Positions 8,650-17,132 of a stretch of 64,000 nt of DNA are shown piece by piece. A program made the translations under genes and the position numbers. Each line of letters begins with the position of its first letter. Position 1 is the first letter of the stretch. Source of the stretch: an uncultured Kineothrix sp. (GTDB lineage Bacteria; Bacillota; Clostridia; Lachnospirales; Lachnospiraceae); the NCBI GenBank assembly GCA_910588855.1, contig CAJUSR010000015.1, positions 21,532 through 85,531 on the forward strand. Direction: 5' to 3'. Under the pieces are notes generated by a model. It had not been told where the DNA came from, made no database searches, and worked only from the letters and a program-made list of their open reading frames with translations.

Positions 8650-8708
8650 GGTGAGTGCTAATAATTTTATTAAAATATCGCAATCCCAGCGGTTATGTGG
8701 ATTTGCGG
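8650..8708. repeat. 59-bp direct repeat, copy C (right boundary of island)
   Basis: Same length and layout as copies A and B: it starts GGTGAGTGCTAAT and ends ATTTGCGGG. The AT-rich middle and the inverted-repeat core have diverged. It probably marks the older outer boundary of the island. Confidence 0.65.
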
Positions 8709-8809
8709 GTTCCTAAGTTCTTATTTTTCAAAGGTAATGGGCGCTTGATTTGAAGCCAAAGAGCAAATTACAAATAGAATGGTGCATATAAAAATCCATA
8801 GTCAATTTT

Positions 8810-9496
8810 TTATTCCAGGCACCCATCAATAATATGTACAATCCTTCCCGCTGCCTTTGCAACGTTTAAATCATGGGTAATCATAACAATAGTATTTCCA
8901 AGCCCGTGAAGTTGCCCAAAAAGCGTCAGCACATCCTTGCCGCTGGCTGAATCCAGTGCCCCGGTAGGTTCATCCGCCAGAAGCAAGGCCGGTTCCCCTA
9001 CCAGCGCCCTCGCAATGGATACCCTCTGCTTCTGCCCTCCCGAAAGCTCCGAAGGCTTATGCCCCAGCCTGTGCCCAATCCCCAGCATTTCAATAACCGG
9101 AAAACACTTTTCTTCCGCTTCCTTTGTAGTCATGCCGCGGACTACCAGAGGCATGATAATATTCTGCAGAATATTATAAGTCGGAATCAGCTGATAATTC
9201 TGGAAAATAAAACCTATTTCCTTATTGCGGACTGTTCCCATCTGTTTTTCCGTCATACTGTGTATGGGCTGCCCGTCCAGATAGTATTCCCCGGAATCTG
9301 CCACATCCATACAGCCAATTATATTCATAAGGGTAGTCTTTCCGGAACCTGAAGGCCCTAAAATTGCCACAAATTCCCCTTTTTCCACCCAAAAATCTAC
9401 ATTTTTCAACACCGGTACCTTTTCCGCCCCCAACATGTATCCTTTATTAATCTGCCTCATATCTATAATTTTGTTTTCACTCATTTTTATAACCAT
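8810..9496 (-). CDS. ABC transporter ATP-binding protein (MacB/LolD type)
   Basis: ATPase subunit of an export-type ABC system. It has Walker A GPSGSGKTT, Q-loop FIFQNYQLIPTY, signature LSGGQKQRVSIARAL, Walker B LLLADEP, D-loop GALDSASG and switch histidine ITHD. At 228 residues it is a normal length for the MacB/LolD family. Start MVIKMSENK was chosen because GAGGAAGAAAGGC precedes it. It follows the permease and three adaptor genes in the same orientation and is the last gene of that operon. The substrate is unknown; the family exports peptides, lipoproteins or antibiotics or transmits mechanical force. Confidence 0.93.
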   Translation of the reverse strand: MVIKMSENKIIDMRQINKGYMLGAEKVPVLKNVDFWVEKGEFVAILGPSGSGKTTLMNIIGCMDVADSGEYYLDGQPIHSMTEKQMGTVRNKEIGFIFQNYQLIPTYNILQNIIMPLVVRGMTTKEAEEKCFPVIEMLGIGHRLGHKPSELSGGQKQRVSIARALVGEPALLLADEPTGALDSASGKDVLTLFGQLHGLGNTIVMITHDLNVAKAAGRIVHIIDGCLE

Positions 9497-9563
9497 GCCT
9501 TTCTTCCTCAGCCTGCGCATCAACAGACATAAGGCATAAATCTCATAACCTTCTTACTTTTCC

Positions 9564-10994
9564 TCACTCATGATTCAGAGCCACTACCGGGATAAGCTGA
9601 GACGCCTTAAGCGCTGGATAAAAGCCGAAAACTGTGCCCGTCAGCACACCAAACAGTAAAGATAAGATTCCTCCCCCAAAAGAAAGCTCCACACGCACGG
9701 AAAACCCTTCTATGATTGGCGTGATTCCCAAAGATAGCAATACCCCTAAAACAGCTCCTACAAAGCTGATACAACTGGCTTCCAGCAGAAATTCTGTCAG
9801 AATATCCTTCTGGTCACACCCGATTGCTTTTAGAATGCCAATCTCATTGGTACGTTCCTTTACGGAAACAAACAATACATTCATAATTCCGATTCCACCT
9901 ACAATGAATACAATGGCTGCCATAGCCATTAAAAGAAGAGTCAGCGTTTCATTGGATTTTGATGCAGCCTCCATTTTACTTCCTGCATCGGAAATGGTAA
10001 ATTCTACATTTCCCCCATAATTTTCAGCAAGTACAAACTGTACCTGTTCCATAACGTTTTCCACATCGTTTACATCCTCCGCTACCACAGTAATCGTAGG
10101 GCTTACATCTTTACCGGTAAGATACTTGATTCCTGTTTCATAGGGAATAAAAATTGCTTCATCCGGGCTGATGCCCGATGCCACCGTTCCCATTTCCATA
10201 AATACCCCGCCCACTATATAAGAACGGTTATCAATATAAACCGACGAATCATAGGCATCCAGCACACTGTCAAACATTTCCTTTGCCACACCATAACCCA
10301 AGACGCAGACCCTCTCTTTATAAGCATCATTATCTTCCGTAAAGAATGCACCAATCGCCATTTCCAGATTACTGATATCCGCATAGTTTTCTTTTACACC
10401 GGCAATAGTATAGGAAGCGCTCTCCTCCAGGCTGCCTCCTTCCACCTCCTGCCTCGTCGTATAAGAAATCGTGGCACTTGCTATTTCCAAAATACTTGCC
10501 TTAAGATTATCCGCATCCTCCTGGGATAAGATGATTTTAGTCATATTCATCTGTTCTTCCATCCCGCCAAACGGGAAAAAACCTCCACCCATGCCGCCAT
10601 CCGGCATTCCATCTTCCGGCATACCTCCTCTAGGCATACTTCCTCTAGGCATACTTCCTCTAGGCATACTTCCACCTGCCATCCCGCTGCCCGACATACC
10701 CCCTCCCAGTATTCCTCCTGCTGTTTCTCCACCTGACATCCTCCCTCCCGGCATTCCGACGCCTGACATTCCTCCCGTAAAACTGTTCCCGTTATATTCA
10801 TAGGAAATATCCACGGAACCAGCATTCAGATTTTTAAACTGCTCTGCAACCTCCAGCTTCCCTCCTGTTCCGATGGCAATAACAAGCATAATCGTTGCCG
10901 AACCTACAATGATACCTGTTGAAGTAAGAAACACCTTGAACTTATTTTGTACAAGATTCAGCCATACCAGACGACCGATTTCGGATAATCTCAT
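9564..10994 (-). CDS. MacB-like FtsX-family ABC permease with Met/Gly-rich insert
   Basis: A 476-residue permease with one N-terminal membrane helix (NKFKVFLTSTGIIVGSATIM), a large extracytoplasmic MacB-type domain and three C-terminal helices containing the FtsX core (KERTNEIGILKAIGCDQKDI). Residues about 70-145 form a low-complexity stretch with repeated GGMSG, SMPRG and GGMPD units, which is not part of the usual fold. The ATG overlaps the stop of the upstream adaptor gene (ATGA). It is expected to act with the adjacent ATPase and HlyD-type adaptors as a tripartite-like exporter at a Gram-positive membrane. Confidence 0.9.
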   Translation of the reverse strand: MRLSEIGRLVWLNLVQNKFKVFLTSTGIIVGSATIMLVIAIGTGGKLEVAEQFKNLNAGSVDISYEYNGNSFTGGMSGVGMPGGRMSGGETAGGILGGGMSGSGMAGGSMPRGSMPRGSMPRGGMPEDGMPDGGMGGGFFPFGGMEEQMNMTKIILSQEDADNLKASILEIASATISYTTRQEVEGGSLEESASYTIAGVKENYADISNLEMAIGAFFTEDNDAYKERVCVLGYGVAKEMFDSVLDAYDSSVYIDNRSYIVGGVFMEMGTVASGISPDEAIFIPYETGIKYLTGKDVSPTITVVAEDVNDVENVMEQVQFVLAENYGGNVEFTISDAGSKMEAASKSNETLTLLLMAMAAIVFIVGGIGIMNVLFVSVKERTNEIGILKAIGCDQKDILTEFLLEASCISFVGAVLGVLLSLGITPIIEGFSVRVELSFGGGILSLLFGVLTGTVFGFYPALKASQLIPVVALNHE

Positions 10995-12667
10995 GTTTTC
11001 ACCTTACTTTCCGTCAGCACGGTTTCACCTTCGGAAAGCCCTTCTTTTATTTCTATGTTAATGCCGTCCGAGAAACCAGTGGTTACCCTTTTCCTAATGA
11101 TTGTTCCATCTTTCTCCCTTACTTTGACATAATTTGCCCCGTCCTTTTCCATTATTGCCCTGACTGGTATATAAAGCACTTCGGATACCTCGTCCGTAAC
11201 AAAAGTTACTTCCGCCGTCATATCCTGATACAAAACATTGCCGGTATTTGGCACGGTTACCGTTACCGAATACATAGTCCTATTGGTATTGCTGTTTATC
11301 TCTGCATCCCCGATTTCCGTAACCGTTCCCTTAAACACCTCATCTTCAAAGGCTGCCAACGTCACATTTACCGTATTTCCAAGAGCTGCCGCCTCCAAAT
11401 CCTCTTCCTCAACCGAAACCGTAATTGTAACTTCATCGTAATTATTCAGGCTAATCAAATCCATATCCTGGGTCAGGGAATCCCCCGCTGCCACGCAAAC
11501 CTCTGTAATCACACCGGCATTGTCTGCCGAAATAACCTGCTCTATAATAACAGAGTCAAATTCCTCCAGCTTCCCCGCCGCTTCCTCATAATCTTCCATT
11601 GCAGTTTCCGTTTCAAATTCGCTTTGTTCTATGGCAACATCATAAATCTCCCGGGCATTTTGCGCATTATAATTTCTTTTATCCAGTTCCCCTCTGGCAG
11701 TAACCTCTCCGCTTTCCAATTCCTTCTGAGCCAGGGCAAGTGCTATTTCATTCTCTGTTTTTTCACCGCTGTAATCCTCGATACTTTCCTTAAGCTGTTC
11801 AATTTCTTCCTCCAAAGTATCTACCATTTCCTGCGCATCATCCGCTGTCTGGTATGCAATAATCCACCAGTAAAGCGCATTTTCTTTATCCGTTCCCTCC
11901 GCAGTAAAAAGCGCATTTTCAAGCACTTTTTTTTCTTCCGCAAGAAGCGTCTCCTTTCTGGCCAGTTCCTCCTGTGCATCTGCCAGTTCCTCTTTTGTAT
12001 CCGTAAGAGCCTTTTCTGCATTCTCCACTGCTTCCGCTAGATTAGAAACCGTTTTTTCATACTCTGTCTGGGAATAAGTTGCATAAAGAGAGTTGAGCTT
12101 ATATTCCCCCTCCGCATCCACTTCCGTCTGCTTTTGCGAAGTAAGTGCCTGTTGATAGACCAGCTCTGCCTCCGTAGCATCCTGAACAAGCTCCGTACGG
12201 ATTCCCTCCACGCTTTCCTGCGTCAGTTTTAAAATTGGCGTTCCGGCTTCAATCTCCTGTCCGGCTTCCACATATACCTGTTCAATTTCCAGTTTTCTGT
12301 CCGCCAAATTTCCTGAATCCGACGCTTCCGGTATCATACCTATCATCATGTTGCCTTCTGAATTGCCTGCGCCTCCGATGCCAAACGTAAAATTACCACT
12401 ACCGGTAAATTCGCTGATATCCAAATCAAAAGCCTGTATGACAGTACCAACATCCACGCTGCCGCTTTCCGTAACCCCTCTTGCCAGATTTCCCTTTGCC
12501 GCCTGCGTTTCCCTATAGGCTGTTTTTTCTTTTTTAGAAACTGTTGCAGCGATAATCCCTGCCGCCATAATCACGAAAAACGATACTATGAAAAAAATCC
12601 GTATTTTTTTGTTTTTCTCTATTTCCTGTCCGCATTTTTTTATAATCTGTTTTAACTTTTCCTTCAT
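10991..12667 (-). CDS. HlyD/MacA-type membrane-fusion adaptor 1
   Basis: A 558-residue adaptor with one N-terminal membrane anchor (IRIFFIVSFFVIMAAGIIAA), a lipoyl-like half before and after a long alpha-helical hairpin (Glu/Ala-rich coiled coil, about residues 150-370), then beta-barrel and membrane-proximal domains ending TTGFSDGINIEIKEGLSEGETVLTE broken by short turns. An insert rich in Gly/Met (about 90-115) precedes the first lipoyl half. The start MKEKLKQ was chosen over an upstream ATG because GGGG lies 7 nt ahead. It overlaps the permease gene by 4 bp. It is the third of three consecutive adaptors. Confidence 0.88.
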   Translation of the reverse strand: MKEKLKQIIKKCGQEIEKNKKIRIFFIVSFFVIMAAGIIAATVSKKEKTAYRETQAAKGNLARGVTESGSVDVGTVIQAFDLDISEFTGSGNFTFGIGGAGNSEGNMMIGMIPEASDSGNLADRKLEIEQVYVEAGQEIEAGTPILKLTQESVEGIRTELVQDATEAELVYQQALTSQKQTEVDAEGEYKLNSLYATYSQTEYEKTVSNLAEAVENAEKALTDTKEELADAQEELARKETLLAEEKKVLENALFTAEGTDKENALYWWIIAYQTADDAQEMVDTLEEEIEQLKESIEDYSGEKTENEIALALAQKELESGEVTARGELDKRNYNAQNAREIYDVAIEQSEFETETAMEDYEEAAGKLEEFDSVIIEQVISADNAGVITEVCVAAGDSLTQDMDLISLNNYDEVTITVSVEEEDLEAAALGNTVNVTLAAFEDEVFKGTVTEIGDAEINSNTNRTMYSVTVTVPNTGNVLYQDMTAEVTFVTDEVSEVLYIPVRAIMEKDGANYVKVREKDGTIIRKRVTTGFSDGINIEIKEGLSEGETVLTESKVKT

Positions 12668-12714
12668 CTTTATCCCCCGCATACCGCATTAAATTTCCTT
12701 TTCTTCTGCCTTTC

Positions 12715-14331
12715 CTAATTTATGTTCATAATGCTTTCAATATATATGATATCCCCCTCTTCCAGCCCACTTATAATCTCTATGGAAGCCATGTCGGAAA
12801 AACCTGTTTCCACCTTGGTTTTTACCCTGTTTCCCCTGGCATCCTTTTTGTATACATAGCTAAATCCGTTTTCTTCAAACACAGCTTTCTTGGAAACATA
12901 AAGCACATTCTCTGCCGAATCCGTTACAAAAGTAACATCGGCAGCCATCCCGCCATATAGTAAAGTGGTATCCCCCTGCACCAGAATCGTCACAGGATAG
13001 CTTATGGTAGAGGCATGTTCCGATGTAGATGTTGTAGTAATACTAATAATTTCCCCTTCCCAAATCTGCTCCGGATAAGCGTTGAAGGCCAGCTCTACCG
13101 AATCTCCCACGGAAATTGCCGCAACATCCTCCTCGGATACGTCAATTCTTACCGTATATTCATTCTCTTTCGCATAAGTAATCATCACCCTGTTATCCGT
13201 CAGCTTATCCCCGGCTTCGCAGGAAACGCTGGTAATCAGTCCATCTTCCGGTGCGTAAATCCGGCCATCCTCTCCCACAAAGGCTTTGAACGCATCCATT
13301 TTCTCCTGAATTTCATCCAGCTCATTTTGTGCTTGCTTTACCGAATCGGAAAGGGAATCCACAGAGTAGTCGTAAATTTCTTTTGCCAGTTCCCCTGACA
13401 TGGATGCGGAGTGATAGTCATTTTCCGCTTTCTGATTATCCAACACCTGCGATGCCCCTGCCGAATCTATCTCTTTTTGTTTTTTTTCGATTTCCACCTG
13501 ATTATCCGTAATAGTATCTTTGTATCCTTGCAGTTCTTCTTCCAATGTCTTCAGCTGGTTTTCCGCCTGCTGGTAATCCGTAAGGTTACTGGTATAAGCC
13601 GTAGAATTATGTAAATCTGTTTCTTCATATTTATTTTTTGCCTTGTTGTAGGACGCCTTTGCTTCCTCATAAGAGTCCAGAAACTCCTCGTCCGCAAGCT
13701 TTTCCTGCGCCAGTGCAATTTCCATCTCCAATACTTTGATTTCCCCTTCCAGCCCTGTAATCTTTTCCCTGCCCGCAGTAAGCGCCGCCTGATAATCTAC
13801 TGCGGCACGGCTTCCTTCCTTTACGCTGCTATCATAGGTACTTTTGACACTGAGCATGGAGATATTATATTCCGTCTGTGCGTTTGCCAGAATGATTCTT
13901 GCCTCGGTAAGAGCCGACTCCAATTTTCTTTCCACCGCTCTGACACTGTTTTCCGTCAACTGAAAAAGTACATCCCCCTCTGAAATGCGTTGCCCGCTGA
14001 TTGCGTACACCTCTTCAATCTCAAGATATTTTTGGATGTCCTCCCCATCTTCTTCCTCGTCTTCTTCCGCTTCGTCTTCTTCGTCATCCAATTCTAAATC
14101 CAGCTCATACATAACAGAACTTTCCCCTAACGATAGGCTGCCGCTTTCCATGATTCCAAGAATCAGATTCCCCCTGACTACCGTTTCTTCTTTATAAACA
14201 TAAGTTTCCGTGCTTAAATTGGGGTGGACAAACAATGTGTACACAGATGTCCCCAGCAGGGAGACAAGTATAAAGCCGGCAAGAATACAGTTCCTGCGGA
14301 ATTTTTTATCCTTTTTCCATTTTTCTTTCAT
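12715..14331 (-). CDS. HlyD/MacA-type membrane-fusion adaptor 2
   Basis: A 538-residue paralogue of the flanking adaptors. It has a membrane anchor near residue 15-35, a strongly acidic stretch (EEDEAEEDEEEDGED, about residues 80-105) before the first lipoyl half, a long helical hairpin and a C-terminal barrel ending GFSDMASIEIISGLEEGDII. It starts at ATG 14331 with an AGGAAG ribosome site; the longer reading to 14427 lies inside the previous gene. It overlaps adaptor 3 by 26 bp, showing tight operon packing. Paralogue divergence suggests a hetero-oligomeric adaptor or alternative substrates. Confidence 0.87.
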   Translation of the reverse strand: MKEKWKKDKKFRRNCILAGFILVSLLGTSVYTLFVHPNLSTETYVYKEETVVRGNLILGIMESGSLSLGESSVMYELDLELDDEEDEAEEDEEEDGEDIQKYLEIEEVYAISGQRISEGDVLFQLTENSVRAVERKLESALTEARIILANAQTEYNISMLSVKSTYDSSVKEGSRAAVDYQAALTAGREKITGLEGEIKVLEMEIALAQEKLADEEFLDSYEEAKASYNKAKNKYEETDLHNSTAYTSNLTDYQQAENQLKTLEEELQGYKDTITDNQVEIEKKQKEIDSAGASQVLDNQKAENDYHSASMSGELAKEIYDYSVDSLSDSVKQAQNELDEIQEKMDAFKAFVGEDGRIYAPEDGLITSVSCEAGDKLTDNRVMITYAKENEYTVRIDVSEEDVAAISVGDSVELAFNAYPEQIWEGEIISITTTSTSEHASTISYPVTILVQGDTTLLYGGMAADVTFVTDSAENVLYVSKKAVFEENGFSYVYKKDARGNRVKTKVETGFSDMASIEIISGLEEGDIIYIESIMNIN

Positions 14332-16060
14332 TGCCCGTCTTCCTTTCCCCGTTTTTCGGAAATACACTGCCCTCCGCCTGTGGCACATTCTCCTGCCATA
14401 CACTTTCCTCCATTTGCGGCCTGTCATCCGCTTTTGGAGCTTCTTTTACCCCTTCCATTCCTGGAACATCTTCCCTTTTTGGCACATCCTTACCATTTTT
14501 TTGCAAATAACCGCCCCCATCCTGCGGCATATTTTTCATTTCCTGAATCATTTCATCCGACATTCCAAAGTATACATATGCCGTGAGATTTGAATCCAAA
14601 GCGTTTACATCACCTTCCAAAGCAACCGTCACCTGATAGGTAACGGAAGTACGGCTCTGTGCCTGAGTGATTGGATTAATCATAGTTACCTTCCCCTGAT
14701 AATTTCCATACCCGCTAACCATAACAAAAACGTCATCCCCTATGGCTATCCCGGCAATATCGCTTTGGTCCACGCTGGCTGTTACAGAAACCATTTCCGG
14801 GTTGCTGTAGGCAATTACCAGGCTTTCCCCTAAAAGGTAGTTGTCTTTCCTAATGCCGTTCATCACAATCGTTCCTGCACTCTGGGTATAAAAATATCCA
14901 TCTCCAATCACCTTCTCAAAAAGTGAAAGATTTTCTGCCGCCTCTTCTTTCGCATCCTCTAAGGATGCCAGGGTTTCTTCCAGGCTCTCCAGCGTAATCT
15001 CATATACCGCCTGAGCATTGTCGCTTTCGGCCAATGTGATTTCATAATCCGATTTACAGGCAATTAACTGTTTCTCATATTCCGTCTGCGCCGTCACAAG
15101 TTCCGCTTCCAAAGATGCAAGTTCGCTCTGTGCTTTTTCCAGCCCTGCCTGCGCTGTTTTTTTGGCAGTCTCATAGTTTTCCAGCGCAGTTTCATATTCT
15201 TCCGCTTCCTGCTTCACCATCTCATCAAACAGATTGTATACGGATAAAAGCGTTTCGCTTTCGCTGTATCTTCCCATCATCCTCCCGCTTTCCGCAGCTC
15301 CGCTCTCCAAAGCGCCGCCCAAACTGGAAACAGACTTTCCATAAAGGCTCTCTTTCTCCTCTATATCCCATTTTTCATAAGTCTCCATAAGCAGACCGAA
15401 ATGTTCATAATAAGTCTGGTAAAGTTCATTTATTTTATAATAAGCCCTGTAATAATCTTCATTTACCGACTTCGTATACTCATCCACCAGCTCTCTGGCT
15501 TCCTCAACCTGCTTTTCCAGTTCCTCCACACTTTCCGCAGCCTCAGCTGACGCATTCTCATACTGTGCCTGACTGTACTTTTTATTTACCGCCGCCTTCT
15601 CATTTTCCACGCGGGCATCAATTACCCCGACCTCATAATCTATAATCCCCTGCCGGTAAGCCAGTTCCGCCTCCGTAACCGCATCCGCCAGCTCTTTCCT
15701 TGCTTCTTCCAATGTCTCATCCGAAACCTTAAAAACAGCAGTTCTTTCTTCCACTTCATCGCCCATAGAAAGATAGCTTTCTTCTACATACAGCGCCGTT
15801 TGCAGAAAATCCAATTCCCAAGTCTCATCCAGCATCCCCACTGTAGTCAAACCGCTTGCGCTGATGACGCCTTCCCCTGAGATATTCATGGCAGGAGGCA
15901 TATCCACATTTCTTTCATCGTTTTTTTTCCTTATCAAAAAGAAAACTGCAACACTTGCCACAACGAAAAATGCGCCTGCCGCCCACAAGATAATAAAAAT
16001 CTTCTTCCTTCGTTTTCCATTTTCTTCCGTCGGCTTTTCTTTTTTCATCCATACTTTCAT
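14306..16060 (-). CDS. HlyD/MacA-type membrane-fusion adaptor 3
   Basis: First gene of the exporter operon, 584 residues. A membrane anchor (IIFIILWAAGAFFVVASVAVFF-type, residues ~20-43) is followed by split lipoyl halves, a very long coiled-coil hairpin (about 110-390), and a barrel domain (VSVTASVDQSDIAGIAIGDD). The C-terminal ~90 residues are an unusual charged Pro/Met/Glu-rich tail (KNMPQDGGGYLQKNGKDVPK and onward) not found in the other two adaptors. It is divergent from the response regulator gene at 16378, which suggests control by that system. Confidence 0.86.
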   Translation of the reverse strand: MKVWMKKEKPTEENGKRRKKIFIILWAAGAFFVVASVAVFFLIRKKNDERNVDMPPAMNISGEGVISASGLTTVGMLDETWELDFLQTALYVEESYLSMGDEVEERTAVFKVSDETLEEARKELADAVTEAELAYRQGIIDYEVGVIDARVENEKAAVNKKYSQAQYENASAEAAESVEELEKQVEEARELVDEYTKSVNEDYYRAYYKINELYQTYYEHFGLLMETYEKWDIEEKESLYGKSVSSLGGALESGAAESGRMMGRYSESETLLSVYNLFDEMVKQEAEEYETALENYETAKKTAQAGLEKAQSELASLEAELVTAQTEYEKQLIACKSDYEITLAESDNAQAVYEITLESLEETLASLEDAKEEAAENLSLFEKVIGDGYFYTQSAGTIVMNGIRKDNYLLGESLVIAYSNPEMVSVTASVDQSDIAGIAIGDDVFVMVSGYGNYQGKVTMINPITQAQSRTSVTYQVTVALEGDVNALDSNLTAYVYFGMSDEMIQEMKNMPQDGGGYLQKNGKDVPKREDVPGMEGVKEAPKADDRPQMEESVWQENVPQAEGSVFPKNGERKTGNERKMEKG

Positions 16061-16130
16061 CGCTTCCCGACCCTTCTCTATTTTTAAATTGGCTTTACTT
16101 TACATGAATATAAAATCCATTCCTTAAAAT

Positions 16131-16162
16131 AATCTTGAAAAATCATGAAGAAATTGTGAAGT
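16131..16162 (-). promoter_or_regulatory. Candidate OmpR-type regulator site, three TTCA repeats
   Basis: In the divergent intergenic region the minus strand reads TTCACAATTT, TTCATGATTT and TTCAAGATTA as direct repeats. The TGAA cores (plus strand) sit at 16157, 16146 and 16136, spaced 11 and 10 bp. Helical-period direct repeats are typical of OmpR/PhoB-family binding. They lie upstream of an AT-rich -10-like TATATT for the adaptor operon. No strong -35 is visible, consistent with an activated promoter. Confidence 0.45.
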
Positions 16163-16377
16163 TGCCTATCTTTTCAATTTTCACTTAAGGTTTCTGTTAT
16201 ACTATATACTTACAGGGCGGAAAAAAAGGGAACACAAGGTTAAAAGAACTCTCTTAGGAGCAATTTGCCCAACCGCGAATTTGTGTCAAAACGTCATAAA
16301 TTATACTGTTCAAAGATTAAAATGCGAGATTCCGACCGTAAACCTCAAGGAAGAAGATTTTGAAATGGAGGAAAAAA

Positions 16378-17058
16378 ATGAGAATACTAGTGGTAGAAGA
16401 CGAAAAGCCATTGGCAGATGCCCTAACAGAAATTTTGAAGCAGAACCACTATCATGTGGATGCCGTTTATCATGGAAGCCGCGGGCTAGAGTATGCCCGC
16501 TCCAAAATATACGACCTAATCCTGTTGGATATCATGCTCCCCGGCATTGACGGGCTGTCTATATTGAAAACCCTCCGCAAAGAACATGTCACAACCCCGG
16601 TAATTCTTCTCACTGCCAAATCCGAAGTGTCCGATATTATCGCCGGTTTAGATGCAGGCAGTGACGATTATCTTGCAAAACCTTTTTCCACAGGTGAGTT
16701 GCTTGCCCGAATCCGCGCCCTCTCCCGACGCAACGCAGCATACAATGAGGAAGTCCTTTCCTGCGGCGATTTATCATTTAATAAAAGTACGATGGAACTT
16801 TGCTGCGGCTCCGATTCTTTAAAGCTTGGTTTAAAGGAATCCCAGCTTATGGAACTCCTTTTAAATAATGCCGGCCGGATTATGCCCAAAAACCTCCTGA
16901 TTGAAAAAATCTGGGGGCTGGACAGTGATGCGGAATACAATAATATCGAAGTCTATATTTCTTTCCTTCGGCAAAAAATAGCCTTTCTGGGAACCAGTAC
17001 GCAAATTAGGACAATCCGCGGCGTAGGATATCAATTGGAGGGAAAGGCCGAAAATTGA
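16378..17058 (+). CDS. OmpR/PhoB-family response regulator
   Basis: A 226-residue regulator: receiver domain MRILVVEDEKPLADAL with the phospho-acceptor in LILLDIMLPGIDG and the conserved Lys in LAKPFSTGEL, then a winged-helix DNA-binding domain ending RTIRGVGYQLEG. The start at 16378 has an ideal GGAGG 6-7 nt ahead; an upstream reading would add six residues. The kinase gene follows about 75 bp downstream. It is divergent from the exporter operon, its likely target. Confidence 0.95.
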   Translation: MRILVVEDEKPLADALTEILKQNHYHVDAVYHGSRGLEYARSKIYDLILLDIMLPGIDGLSILKTLRKEHVTTPVILLTAKSEVSDIIAGLDAGSDDYLAKPFSTGELLARIRALSRRNAAYNEEVLSCGDLSFNKSTMELCCGSDSLKLGLKESQLMELLLNNAGRIMPKNLLIEKIWGLDSDAEYNNIEVYISFLRQKIAFLGTSTQIRTIRGVGYQLEGKAEN

Positions 17059-17132
17059 ATTTTCCAACTCCAAATTTGCACGTTTCAATCAAATTATCCA
17101 TACACAAAAAACGGGAATACATGGAGGAAACA

